From the NCBI RefSeq assembly GCF_004348335.1, contig NZ_SMJW01000045.1, forward strand, positions 1-40,381: 40,381 nt of DNA, written 5' to 3'. Shown in pieces: positions 1-7,641 of this stretch; position 1 is the stretch's first letter; each line of letters opens with the position of its first letter. The position numbers and the translations under genes are program-made. This stretch comes from Actinomadura bangladeshensis (GTDB lineage: Bacteria > Actinomycetota > Actinomycetes > Streptosporangiales > Streptosporangiaceae). The notes beneath the pieces were generated by a model. The model saw only the letters and a list, made by a program, of their open reading frames with translations. It had not been told where the DNA came from and ran no database searches.

Positions 1-231
1 GATCCCGACATGCCCGCCCGCCCGCTGCTCGACCTCCGCCACCATCGCCGCCACGGCCTCCGGGTCGGCGACGTCCGCGGGCGCGGTGACTCCGTCCAGC
101 TCGCGGGCGAGATCGGTGAGGTCCCGGCCGGGGCGGTCGTTCAGGGCGACCCGGTGCCCGTCGGCGGCCAGCCGCCGCGCGACCGCGGAGCCGAGACCGC
201 CGCCCGCCCCGGTGACCAGCGCGACCGCCAT
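1..231 (-). CDS. SDR family oxidoreductase, N-terminal part (cut by window edge)
   Basis: This is the first 77 codons of a short-chain dehydrogenase/reductase; the rest lies outside the window. The translation begins MAVALVTGAGGGLGSAVARR. It shows the TGxxxGxG dinucleotide-binding motif at residues 8-15, a beta-strand 2 segment ending in ALNDRPGRD, and an acidic DVAD segment typical of the NAD(P)-binding Rossmann fold. The catalytic Tyr-xxx-Lys would be downstream and cannot be checked. Its ATG shares one base with the stop of the upstream SDR gene (TGATG), so the two are probably translationally coupled and may act in one small oxidoreductase pathway. The substrate cannot be told. Confidence 0.85.
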   Translation of the reverse strand, partial: MAVALVTGAGGGLGSAVARRLAADGHRVALNDRPGRDLTDLARELDGVTAPADVADPEAVAAMVAEVEQRAGGHVGI

Positions 232-926
232 CAGATCACCATCCCCGAGTTGGGCGAGAGGACCTCGCCGGCGCAGAACGTCGCCTCCTCCACCAGGTAG
301 GCGACGGCGAACGCCACCTCCTCCGCGGAGGTGAGCCGCCCGGTGGGCAGCGACTGCAGGAAGGCGTGCCGGCGCCAGGGCGAGTCAGGCGGGAGCATCG
401 GCGTGTCGGTCGGGCCGGGCGCCACCGCGTTCACCCGCACCCCCGACGGCGCCAGCTCGGCCGCCAGCGACCGGACGAGCCCGAGCACCGCGCCCTTGGC
501 CGCCACGTAGTGCGCCTCCCCGTCCCCGCCGCCGATGGCCAGGTCGGACGAGACCGCGACCACGGTGCCGCCGCCCCGCTCCGCCATGCCCGGCGCCACG
601 GCCCGGCACACGTTCAGCACGCCGCCGAGGTGCACCCGCAGCATCCGCACCCAGTCCGGCCAGGCGATGTCGGACACGGGGACGATCGTGTAGTGCCCGG
701 CCGCGCACAGCGCCGCCTCGATCGGGCCCATCTCCCGCTCGATCCGCCGGACGGCCGCGTCCACCTGCTCGGGGGCGGCCACGTCCACGCCCACCGTGTG
801 GTCGGCGTCCGGTGCCGGGGCGAGGTCCAGGGCGGCCGTCGTCCAGCCGCGCCCGGCCAGCTCGCGCACCGTCGCGCCGCCGATCCCGCCGGCCGCGCCG
901 GTGACGAGTGCGACTCGCTCGCGCAT
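231..926 (-). CDS. SDR family oxidoreductase
   Basis: A 231-residue short-chain dehydrogenase/reductase of classical length (about 230-260 aa). It has the cofactor motif TGAAGGIG at residues 9-16, a CAAG-type active-site strand near residue 75, a catalytic-type serine in VAVSSD, and the YVAAK tetrad motif (YxxxK). A proline-glycine segment APGPTDTPM follows, as in classical SDRs that use NAD(P)H. The C-terminus ends in a typical LSPNSGMVI strand. It overlaps the next SDR gene by one base and diverges from the PucR-type regulator at 1119, a plausible controller of the pair. The substrate is unknown. Confidence 0.9.
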   Translation of the reverse strand: MRERVALVTGAAGGIGGATVRELAGRGWTTAALDLAPAPDADHTVGVDVAAPEQVDAAVRRIEREMGPIEAALCAAGHYTIVPVSDIAWPDWVRMLRVHLGGVLNVCRAVAPGMAERGGGTVVAVSSDLAIGGGDGEAHYVAAKGAVLGLVRSLAAELAPSGVRVNAVAPGPTDTPMLPPDSPWRRHAFLQSLPTGRLTSAEEVAFAVAYLVEEATFCAGEVLSPNSGMVI

Positions 927-1118
927 CCGATCACCTCGAGACTAGCTCCGAAGTTCCAGACAAACCCGACATAATCGCAGGTGGCAAGGGGCTCGGCGCC
1001 TTATTGTCCGAACGCACCGCGCCACGCCCGGACCGTCGTGCCCTTCTCCAAAGCATGGTTCTCCCAAATCACGGTCACGGGCACCGGCGCCGCCGCGCCG
1101 GGGTGAGAGGGTGAGGCT

Positions 1119-2159
1119 GTGAGCAGCGATCCCGCGGTGCCGCAGCACACCGTCCGCCAGCTCCTGGAGGTGGCGCGCTTCCGGTTGCGCCTGGTCGCGG
1201 GCGAATCCGGTCTCGATCGGCCGCTCCGCTGGGCGCACTCCACCGAGCTGCCCGACCCCTCGCCCCACCTGCGCGGCCACGAGATCGTCCTGACGGTCGG
1301 CGCGTCCCTGCGCGAGCCGGGCTCCTGCGCCGCGTTCGCCGAGGCGGTGAAGGCCGGCCGGGCGAGCGCCATCGGCTACGGCGTCGGCGACGTGACCGCC
1401 GAGGTCCCGGTGGAGCTGCGGGAGACCTGCGAGCGCCTCGGCCTGCCGCTGCTGGAGGTGCCGGCCGAGGTGCCGTTCCTCGGCTTCACCGAGTGGTTCG
1501 CCGAGCGGCTCGCCTCCACCGCCGACGAGCGGCACGAGCGGGAGGAGACCGGGCGGCTGCTGCGCATGGTGCAGCAGGGTCTCGCGTCCCCCGAGGCGGT
1601 CCGCGCCCGCGTCGACGACGCCGGGCTGGACCCGGCGGCCCTGCTCGTGATCGCGATGGACGGCGTGGAGGAGGATCTGCCGGGCGTCCTCGGCCTGGAC
1701 GGCGACCTCGCGCTGCTCATCACCAACGACGCGCACGCCTGGAGCGAGCCCGCCGGCGTCGGCAGCCCCGGCCCGCTCGACCATCTGCCGGTGTCGCTCA
1801 CCGAGAGCCTCACCGCGCTGAAGTCCGCCCGCCGCAGCGGCGGCGTCGTGCACGCCTCCGACCTCGCCACCTTCCAGGCCCTGCTCGGCCGGCTCGACCA
1901 GGAGCAGCTGGCCCCGTTCGCCGACCAGATCGCCCGCCCGCTGAGGGAGTACGACAAGGCGCACGGCACCCGGCTGTCCGAGACGCTCCGCACCTTCCTC
2001 GACATGGGCGGCGCGGTCGGCGCCACGTCCCGCGCCCTGTACCTGCACCCGAACACGCTCCGCCACCGCCTCTCCCGCATCGAGGCCCTCACCGGCCGCG
2101 ACCCCCACCGCTTCGAGGACCGCGTGGCCCTGGCCATAGCCGTCTGGACCGCCCGCTGA
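1119..2159 (+). CDS. PucR family transcriptional regulator
   Basis: A 346-residue regulator with an N-terminal PucR-like domain (about residues 9-125) and a C-terminal PucR-type helix-turn-helix (about residues 285-340). The latter is marked by LYLHPNTLRHRLSRIEALTG, a near-consensus HTH_30 recognition region. The middle part is poorly conserved, as is usual. Family members respond to small metabolites and act on nearby catabolic genes. The GTG start at 1119 follows an AGAGGGTGAGG stretch and gives a normal N-terminus. Its orientation, divergent from the two SDR genes across a 192-bp intergenic region, suggests it controls them. The ligand cannot be inferred. Confidence 0.88.
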   Translation: MSSDPAVPQHTVRQLLEVARFRLRLVAGESGLDRPLRWAHSTELPDPSPHLRGHEIVLTVGASLREPGSCAAFAEAVKAGRASAIGYGVGDVTAEVPVELRETCERLGLPLLEVPAEVPFLGFTEWFAERLASTADERHEREETGRLLRMVQQGLASPEAVRARVDDAGLDPAALLVIAMDGVEEDLPGVLGLDGDLALLITNDAHAWSEPAGVGSPGPLDHLPVSLTESLTALKSARRSGGVVHASDLATFQALLGRLDQEQLAPFADQIARPLREYDKAHGTRLSETLRTFLDMGGAVGATSRALYLHPNTLRHRLSRIEALTGRDPHRFEDRVALAIAVWTAR

Positions 2160-2203
2160 CCCGGTACGGTCGGCGACATGGACGCCGACCAGAGGGAGCC
2201 GCG

Positions 2204-2875
2204 TTGAGCCAGGCCGACCCCGCCACCAGCGCGGAACTCCGCAAGGAATGGCTCCGCCGCGAGACGGAGGCGCTGGCCCCGCTCGGCTTCGAGCACCTGC
2301 GGCGCGACCTCTACCGGCTCCCGCTGGGCGAGGAGTGGGCCGGCCGGGTCGGGCTCCCGAAGCGGGCGGCGACCGGCCCGGCGCTCATGGTCTACTTCGA
2401 CCCGCCGTCCGCGCTCCTCGACCACCTTCCGACGCAGCGGCTGATGCGCGAGTTGTACGGGCTCGGGGCGAAGGACGCCGACGCCATCATCCTGCCGGGA
2501 GGCTGGTACGGCGTCCCGTCGAACGCCTCCCTCGACGCGGTCTCCGCGCTGCGGCCGTCGAACCTGGACGAGGTCGACGAAGCGGTCGGCCTGTCCGTGC
2601 GCATTCTGACGGATGAGGTGGTCCCGTGGATGACGTCGCAGGCCGGCCTCGACACGCTGGTCGCGACGCTCGGCGTCCCGCAGTCCTCTCCCGGCTCGGA
2701 GGCCAAGAGGCTGGAGACGCTGGCGGCGGTGAACCTGGTGAAGGGCGATGGGGAGGCCGCCCGCGCGGCCCTGAACACGCTCCGCGAGGAGCACATGCCG
2801 ACGGGGATCCCCAGCATCGACGAACCCCAGGAGAAGTACTGCCGCGCGATCGAGGAGCGCCTCAGGGGGATGTGA
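2204..2875 (+). CDS. Hypothetical protein, possibly DUF4304-like
   Basis: A 223-residue soluble protein that I do not recognise with certainty. The TTG start at 2204 is chosen because it follows AGAGGGAG (2191-2198) at good spacing and coding periodicity begins there. A shorter out-of-frame ATG lies at 2178. The N-terminal pattern (LAPLGFEHLRRDLYRLP) vaguely recalls the 'GFxxxgxxfyR' opening of DUF4304 proteins, but the rest does not settle it. There is no signal peptide, membrane helix or metal motif. It ends 4 bp from the end of the convergent toxin module, so it may be an accessory of that locus or unrelated. Function unknown. Confidence 0.7.
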   Translation: MSQADPATSAELRKEWLRRETEALAPLGFEHLRRDLYRLPLGEEWAGRVGLPKRAATGPALMVYFDPPSALLDHLPTQRLMRELYGLGAKDADAIILPGGWYGVPSNASLDAVSALRPSNLDEVDEAVGLSVRILTDEVVPWMTSQAGLDTLVATLGVPQSSPGSEAKRLETLAAVNLVKGDGEAARAALNTLREEHMPTGIPSIDEPQEKYCRAIEERLRGM

Positions 2876-2879
2876 CGGC

Positions 2880-3230
2880 CTAGGAGCCGCCCCGCGTCAT
2901 TCCGGGCGGAATCACCTCGACCGAGAAATCGATGCCGTTCCGCGCGAACAGCCCGTTCGCCACCTGCAGCAGCTCCATCAACGACGGGTCGCTCGGCTCG
3001 TCCACGCATACCAGGCGGACCGCCTTGCGCTTGTCCGCGAGTTCCGGGAACTGCTCGGCGAACTGCCCGCCCTGCAGAAACGCCAGATACGTGTTGACCT
3101 TGTCCATGATCTGGTCGTGCTGCGCGGACGCACCGGTGAACGGCCGGTCCTCGACCATCAGCAGCGTGCAGGTCGATTCGTCCTGGCTCACCGTGATCTG
3201 GTCGACGCTCCCCGCGTCGCGGACCGTCAT
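2880..3230 (-). CDS. Putative immunity protein, DUF6572-like
   Basis: A 116-residue cytosolic protein. It resembles DUF6572-type proteins: an N-terminal VDQITVS strand, a hydrophobic strand with VEDRPFTG, then a helix with DKVNTYLAFLQGG and a Q/E-rich tail to it, followed by a VRLVCVDEPSD strand. That 'KxNTYLxFxxxGxxxxxFPE' block is what I recognise. Only 25 bp separates its ATG from the stop of the nuclease-like toxin gene upstream. Position, small size and cytosolic nature are what one expects of the cognate immunity protein of a polymorphic toxin. The immunity role is inferred from context, not from any known catalytic feature. Confidence 0.72.
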   Translation of the reverse strand: MTVRDAGSVDQITVSQDESTCTLLMVEDRPFTGASAQHDQIMDKVNTYLAFLQGGQFAEQFPELADKRKAVRLVCVDEPSDPSLMELLQVANGLFARNGIDFSVEVIPPGMTRGGS

Positions 3231-3255
3231 GGATGACCTCCCGGCCGTCGTTCGG

Positions 3256-3930
3256 CTATGTCCATCGTCGTTCCACCTTGAAGGCATCGTCGCCTTCGAT
3301 CCAGTTACGGAGCTCGTCGGCGCGGTCCGTGCCGGCCTTGCCGTCCAAAATGTCGCCGACCGTGTACCGGTCGAGCAACTCCTTGCTCTGCGCGGGCATG
3401 CTATCAATATCCCATCGTTCTAGGCGTACGCCGGAGATCTGCCCCGGGCGGAGGATGTCGCCGCTGTTGACGCCCTCGCCCTGGAGTTTGTCGGTCATGA
3501 CTTTCAGGCCGCCCTTGGGAACGTTCGGGTAATGCTTCTCCTGACCCTCGCTCAAGCTCGCATCGCCGGTTTTGACCTCGACGCCCTCGTATCTCCCGTC
3601 CGGCGTCTTCACCACATGGTCGATATTGCTGCTGCCCTTGACCGACGTGGCGTCGGCATTGTGCACCTTCACTTGCGAGGCGACGACTCGCTCGCCGTTC
3701 AGTTTCGCGGACTGCTCGGCCAGATCCTCGCCGATCTTCCCGCGCATCATGTTCGGCCAGGGGTCCTCGCCGTCCTTCCAGTTCAGCCCCTTGTACCGCT
3801 TGGGAAAGGCGCCCGCCCGGTTGACGGCCTCGACGATGACGCCTTTTCCGGGGATCTCGTGGCCGGACTTGCCGCCCTTTTCACCGCCTTCTCGGCCGCC
3901 GTGGTGCCCGCGACCCGGTTTAGGACCCAA
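3256..3930 (-). CDS. Polymorphic toxin C-terminal domain, PD-(D/E)xK nuclease-like
   Basis: A 224-residue product read from TTG at 3930, preceded by GGAG six bases upstream. After a Gly/Lys-rich linker (residues 1-30) comes a domain with GKIGEDLAEQ (E68), SSNIDHVVKTPDG (D104) and YEGVEVKTG (E118-x-K120). This arrangement of Glu, then Asp and E-x-K on a beta hairpin, is the signature of restriction-endonuclease-fold toxin nucleases. The start lies inside the last 11 bases of the upstream WXG-type gene in the +1 frame. The toxin is therefore separated from its delivery domain by coupled initiation, a frameshift or mutation. The presumed immunity gene follows directly. Nuclease activity is inferred from motifs. 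Confidence 0.72.
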   Translation of the reverse strand: MGPKPGRGHHGGREGGEKGGKSGHEIPGKGVIVEAVNRAGAFPKRYKGLNWKDGEDPWPNMMRGKIGEDLAEQSAKLNGERVVASQVKVHNADATSVKGSSNIDHVVKTPDGRYEGVEVKTGDASLSEGQEKHYPNVPKGGLKVMTDKLQGEGVNSGDILRPGQISGVRLERWDIDSMPAQSKELLDRYTVGDILDGKAGTDRADELRNWIEGDDAFKVERRWT

Positions 3931-4414
3931 GGAGTGCTCCGATCGCCTGGTCGATCAGCATGTCGATGATGAACCCGGCGATCTCCTTGAAGATCGGGAT
4001 TTCGGCGAGCGAGGCGCCGAAAGTGACCGGGGCCGTCGCTATCGCCTGCGCTATCTGTATCGCCAGCAGGATCAGCTGGACGATGACGTTGATTTTCAGG
4101 GCCAGCACGACGGCGGCGGCGATGAAGAGCCCGATTCCCGTCGCCAGGCAGCTGTTCGCGGCGGTTCTGAGGTTCTCGGCGGCCGAGTCCTCGCCGGTCC
4201 ACGCGGCCTGGAACGCCTCAAACTCCTCGCCCTTGTTCTCCGTCCACACCCGCTGTGCGGCGGCGTCTGCCGTTTCGGTGAACCCGTTCAGCCGGCCGGC
4301 GAACTCCGTCCAGGTGTTCCCAAGTTCGAACAGCTTGGCCTCGTCGGCCTCGGGCCACGTGTAGCCGAGCATTCCGAGAAGGCCGATGAGTTCACCGGGA
4401 AGCTGCATTCCCAT
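3920..4414 (-). CDS. WXG100-like N-terminal delivery domain with hydrophobic helices
   Basis: A 164-residue protein beginning MGMQLPGELIGLLGMLGYTW. It has a WXG motif (W72-T-G) inside a helical hairpin and then two strongly hydrophobic stretches (about residues 90-106 and 108-128). A GASLAEIPIFKEIAGF region completes the N-terminal module that actinobacterial polymorphic toxins use for type VII (ESX)-associated export. In relatives this module commonly continues into a toxin domain. Here it stops at TAA (3920) while the toxin continues in another frame. The ATG at 4414 shares one base with the stop of the preceding WXG-like gene and is preceded by GGAG. Confidence 0.78.
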   Translation of the reverse strand: MGMQLPGELIGLLGMLGYTWPEADEAKLFELGNTWTEFAGRLNGFTETADAAAQRVWTENKGEEFEAFQAAWTGEDSAAENLRTAANSCLATGIGLFIAAAVVLALKINVIVQLILLAIQIAQAIATAPVTFGASLAEIPIFKEIAGFIIDMLIDQAIGALLGS

Positions 4415-4737
4415 TAAAGGAACTCCCGGACCCGGTTGACGTAGAGCACATTGGCCTCCTCGGTCCGCACGTGGTTGTCCGCCACGCGGGTGAGGCCCTC
4501 CGCATGCCCGCTCAGCTCTTTGGCGTTGTCGGTGAAGCACTCCACCGCGGCCTGGAAGATCGCGCCGTGCGCCAGGCCGATGACCATCCCGATGTCGTCG
4601 CCGCCCCACGGCTCTCCGAACCCCGAGACCTCCGCCTGGAAGCTCTTCGCGGCGTCCGCCAGATCGTCGGCCGCCGCCCGCAGCTGCGACGCCGCCGCTT
4701 TGATGCGGTCGGGGGAGACCTCGAACCCCGTGGTCAC
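4414..4737 (-). CDS. WXG100-like / ESX-associated small protein
   Basis: A 107-residue, almost entirely helical protein with W44-G-G in a central turn (FGEPWGGDDIG) and Ala-rich amphipathic helices on both sides. This is the organisation of WXG100-like and EspC-like type VII secretion partners. The GTG start overlaps the upstream YbaB-like gene by four bases (GTGA), and the stop shares a base with the next ATG, so this is one translationally coupled operon. It probably pairs with the WXG-type delivery protein encoded next and helps its export. No ESX core component (EccC, EccD) is present in the window. Confidence 0.8.
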   Translation of the reverse strand: MTTGFEVSPDRIKAAASQLRAAADDLADAAKSFQAEVSGFGEPWGGDDIGMVIGLAHGAIFQAAVECFTDNAKELSGHAEGLTRVADNHVRTEEANVLYVNRVREFL

Positions 4738-5174
4738 CGCGCGCCGCCGATCCGGGACAGGCTCTCGGTGATGGCCTGGCCGATGAGCGCCATCTGGCGC
4801 AGCCCGTCGTTCTGCAGCCGCTCGACCTGCCTGCTCAGCGCGGCGGTGTCCACCGCCTGGTCGGCGCCCGCCGCGGCGCTCTTGGCGCGGAGGTCGTCGA
4901 GAGCGGCGTTCACGGCGAGCGCGAGCTGCTCACCGAGCTCCTCGGACGCCATCCGCATCGCGCGGGGGTCGAGCCGGACGGCGTCGATGCGGCCGCCCGG
5001 GACGGCCGTCACCGTGATACGTCCGCCGGCCGCCTCCCCGATGCCCTGGAGCTGCTCGGAACGGGACGCGGCGGGCCGGTCGGGAGCCGCGCCGCCGCCC
5101 TGCCGCATCGACTCCAGCGTCTTGCGCGCCTCACCCAGCAGCTGGTCCAGGTCGGTGCCGGACAGGTCCGCCAT
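4734..5174 (-). CDS. YbaB/EbfC family protein
   Basis: A 146-residue protein with an alpha-beta-alpha YbaB/EbfC core. There is an N-terminal helix (LDQLLGEARKTLESMRQ), a beta segment RITVTAVPGGRIDAVRLDP, and a long C-terminal helix. Proteins of this family bind nucleic acid or act as small dimeric chaperones. In actinobacteria diverged copies regularly open WXG100/polymorphic-toxin operons, as here. The ATG is preceded by AAGGGGG. It is the first gene of the minus-strand toxin operon, so the promoter should lie in 5175-5454, which it shares with the divergent methyltransferase gene. Confidence 0.8.
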   Translation of the reverse strand: MADLSGTDLDQLLGEARKTLESMRQGGGAAPDRPAASRSEQLQGIGEAAGGRITVTAVPGGRIDAVRLDPRAMRMASEELGEQLALAVNAALDDLRAKSAAAGADQAVDTAALSRQVERLQNDGLRQMALIGQAITESLSRIGGAR

Positions 5175-5454
5175 GATGCCCCCTTCAAGATCATGTCGTC
5201 GGCGATCCGCAGCATAACAGGACAATTGACTCATTATGGCGGGCATGGTGCCCGTGTGATGGGTGGTGCGCAGAGGTGCCACTGGCCACTGCCGGCACGG
5301 GAGTCTCTTGAGTACGGGGATTCTGGGCATTCGTTAATGTCCGGAATGTCGGGGGCTCGGGGCCGAATTTCGCGTTTCTAGGCGTCCTGCGGGCGGCGGG
5401 TCTAGGTTTGCGGGTGACATGCCGGAGCCGTATCCCGGAAGGAGCGCCCGACCG

Positions 5455-6267
5455 ATGACGGATACCAGCGGCGGCCAGGACCGTGGGCCGGAAGCGAAGA
5501 TCAATACCGACGTTCCGCAGTCCGCCCGGATCTGGAACTACTGGCTCGGCGGCACCGACAACTACGAGATCGACCGGATCGCCGGCGACCAGTACGTTTC
5601 GCTCTATCCCGGAATCGTGCCGATCGCGCGCGCGGGACGCTACTTCATGGACCGCGCGATCAGGTTCCTCGTCCTCGAACGGGGGATCCGCCAGTTCATG
5701 GACTGCGGCACCGGGCTCCCCACCGTCGACAACACCCACGAGATGGCCCAGCGGGCCGCGCCCGAGGCGCGGGTCGTCTACGTCGACAACGACCCGCTCG
5801 TGCTCGCGCACGCGCGCGCCCTGCTGACGGGCACCGCCGAGGGGCGGACGTCCTACATCGACTGCGACCTGCACGACCCGAAGACGATCATGGCGCGGGC
5901 GTCGGAGATCCTCGACCTGTCGCAGCCCGTCGGGCTGATGCTGATCGGGGTCATGGGGCACATCGTCGACCCCGACGAGGCGTTCGGCGTCGTGCGCGGG
6001 CTGCTGGAGCCGCTGGCGTCCGGGAGCTACCTGATCCTGCACGACTCCACCGATCAGAACGAGGCGTTCAACGCGGCGCAGCGCGCCTACGACGAGACCG
6101 GCGCCATCCCGTTCCGGCTGCGGAGTCCCGCGTTCATCCGCGAGTACTTCGACGGGCTGGAGATGGAGGAGCCCGGCCTCGTCACCAGCGGCGCGTGGCG
6201 GCCCGAGGTCGAGGGGATGGACGCCGAAGATCTTCCGACCCTGTGCGCGGTGGCGCGGAAACCCTGA
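5455..6267 (+). CDS. SAM-dependent methyltransferase, DUF574 type
   Basis: A 270-residue protein of the actinobacterial DUF574 (Methyltransf_19) family. The family hallmark ARIWNYWLGGTDNYEIDR lies near residues 23-40. It is followed by the SAM site FMDCGTGLPT, then an acidic strand end VVYVDNDPLV that would bind the ribose hydroxyls. I chose the ATG at 5455 because AAGGAG (5439-5444) precedes it. An in-frame ATG at 5419 lies 10 bp after a TAGGTT -10-like hexamer and could be a second, near-leaderless start. Such genes often sit beside DUF5753 regulators, as here. The substrate is not known for the family. Confidence 0.9.
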   Translation: MTDTSGGQDRGPEAKINTDVPQSARIWNYWLGGTDNYEIDRIAGDQYVSLYPGIVPIARAGRYFMDRAIRFLVLERGIRQFMDCGTGLPTVDNTHEMAQRAAPEARVVYVDNDPLVLAHARALLTGTAEGRTSYIDCDLHDPKTIMARASEILDLSQPVGLMLIGVMGHIVDPDEAFGVVRGLLEPLASGSYLILHDSTDQNEAFNAAQRAYDETGAIPFRLRSPAFIREYFDGLEMEEPGLVTSGAWRPEVEGMDAEDLPTLCAVARKP

Positions 6268-6361
6268 CGCGGAGGGCAGGTCGCGCAGCGTCTTCTTCCC
6301 GCCGCGATGCGTGAAGCTATAGTGAGGGCGGTCGTCAAGCCGATCCCCCCGAGGAGTCCCG

Positions 6362-7315
6362 TTGGCCTCCGGCATGAGCAGCGGCGTCATGAGCAGCGGC
6401 AGCACGAGCAGCGGTAGCACGAGGACCGGCCGGCGCGGGCCGGCCGGAACCGGGCGCGGCGGCGACGCGCGCCCGCACGGAGACCCGCTCGTCCCCCGCA
6501 TGCTGCTGGGCCGGCGGCTGCGCGAGCTGCGGGAGCGGGCCGGGCTGTCCCGGCGGGACGCCGGGCAGACCGTGCACGGGTCCGAGTCCAAGATCGCGCG
6601 GCTGGAGCAGGGCCGGGTGGGCAGCCGGCCGCGCGAGGTCGCCCGGCTGCTGGCCCGCTACGGCGCGGACGGCGACGAGCGCACCACCCTGCTCGCCCTC
6701 GCCGAGCAGACGACCGCGCGCGCCTGGTGGCACGAGGACGGCGACATCGTCGCGTCCTGGGTGCGCCCGTACCTCAGCGCGGAGCAGGCCGCGAAGCTGG
6801 TCCGCACGTTCGAGGCCCAGTTCGTGCCCGGCCTGCTCCAGACCGAGGACTACGCCCGCGCGCTGATCCGGCGGGTCAGCGCCGAGGAGGAGGTCGAGCG
6901 GCGGGTCGAGTTCCGGATGCGGCGCCAGCGCGTGCTGCGCCGCCGGCCGCGCCCGGTCAACCTGTGGGCCGTGCTCGACGAGCAGGCGCTGTGGCGCCCG
7001 ATCGGCGACGCCGCGACGATGCGCGGCCAGCTCCGGCACATCATCGAGATGTGCCGGCGGCCGAACGTCACCGTGCAGATCGCCCCGTTCGGCATCTGCG
7101 GCCGCGTCGCGGGCGACGCCCCGCTCACCCTCGTCCGGTTCCCGCAGCAGGGGCTGCCCGACATGGTGTACCTCGAGCGCGCCGACCGCGCCGACTACCC
7201 GGTCCGGCGCGCCGAGATCGAGCGGCACTGGCACGTCTTCAACACGCTGGTGACCGAGGCCGCGCCGCCCGAGCGGACCCCGCGGCTCCTCGCCGGGATG
7301 CTCGCGACGTTCTGA
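6362..7315 (+). CDS. Helix-turn-helix regulator with DUF5753 domain
   Basis: A 317-residue XRE-type regulator. It begins with a Ser/Gly/Arg-rich tail (residues 1-40), then an HTH (about 43-97, LGRRLRELRERAGLSRRDAG with SKIARLEQGR as the recognition part). The DUF5753 domain follows (about 115-305, including FEAQFVPGLLQTEDYARA). TTG at 6362 has GAGGAG five bases upstream; ATG at 6374 is a possible alternative. Such proteins belong to the WhiJ-like developmental regulator group and usually have a small DUF397 partner next to them. None is found here, so either this is an orphan or its partner is elsewhere. The DNA target is unknown. Confidence 0.9.
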   Translation: MASGMSSGVMSSGSTSSGSTRTGRRGPAGTGRGGDARPHGDPLVPRMLLGRRLRELRERAGLSRRDAGQTVHGSESKIARLEQGRVGSRPREVARLLARYGADGDERTTLLALAEQTTARAWWHEDGDIVASWVRPYLSAEQAAKLVRTFEAQFVPGLLQTEDYARALIRRVSAEEEVERRVEFRMRRQRVLRRRPRPVNLWAVLDEQALWRPIGDAATMRGQLRHIIEMCRRPNVTVQIAPFGICGRVAGDAPLTLVRFPQQGLPDMVYLERADRADYPVRRAEIERHWHVFNTLVTEAAPPERTPRLLAGMLATF

Positions 7316-7641
7316 CCCGATTTCCCGCCTGCGCCCACCCGGATGAGACACCGGTCTCGCACTAATGAGCCTCCGGGTTAGACGCAAGACTCAACACGAG
7401 TCCAATATAACGGAATGGGAAAATCTCCTGACCGGCGGTCATCCGCGGGCGGGACGATCACATATTCCCGGCTGACCACTTCCGGCCTGTCATCGCAAAT
7501 GCCGGTTATCCGGGAGGGTCGTCCGCGCGGTTTCGGGGAGGTAGGTCCCAGGGGCCTCACGATGGGCCATGTTTACCGGGCCTTCGCCCGGATATCGGGC
7601 ATCGATGACACCCCGCGCCGCCGCCGCCCCGAAGGAATGCC
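7316..7641. other. Intergenic region upstream of hopanoid operon
   Basis: A 326-bp gap in which I see no convincing gene. It is the least G+C-rich stretch nearby, with TTAGAC (7378-7383) and TATAAC (7406-7411) 22 bp apart. That spacing is too wide for a standard promoter. A small perfect dyad GACTC-aacac-GAGTC (7388-7402) overlaps the spacer and could be an operator. A minus-strand reading frame of about 60 codons exists but has no family resemblance and no ribosome site. The region most likely holds the hpn operon promoter. Confidence 0.4.

Noticed and set aside
3915..3935. A classical prfB-like +1 frameshift site at the toxin junction
   Set aside because: The sequence before the stop is TCC TAA, not the CUU UGA slip with an upstream Shine-Dalgarno. 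A TTG start with GGAG explains the toxin frame more simply, though frameshifting is not excluded.
7378..7560. A 60-codon minus-strand frame upstream of hpnC
   Set aside because: No ribosome site, no family resemblance, and it lies in the presumed promoter region of the hopanoid operon.
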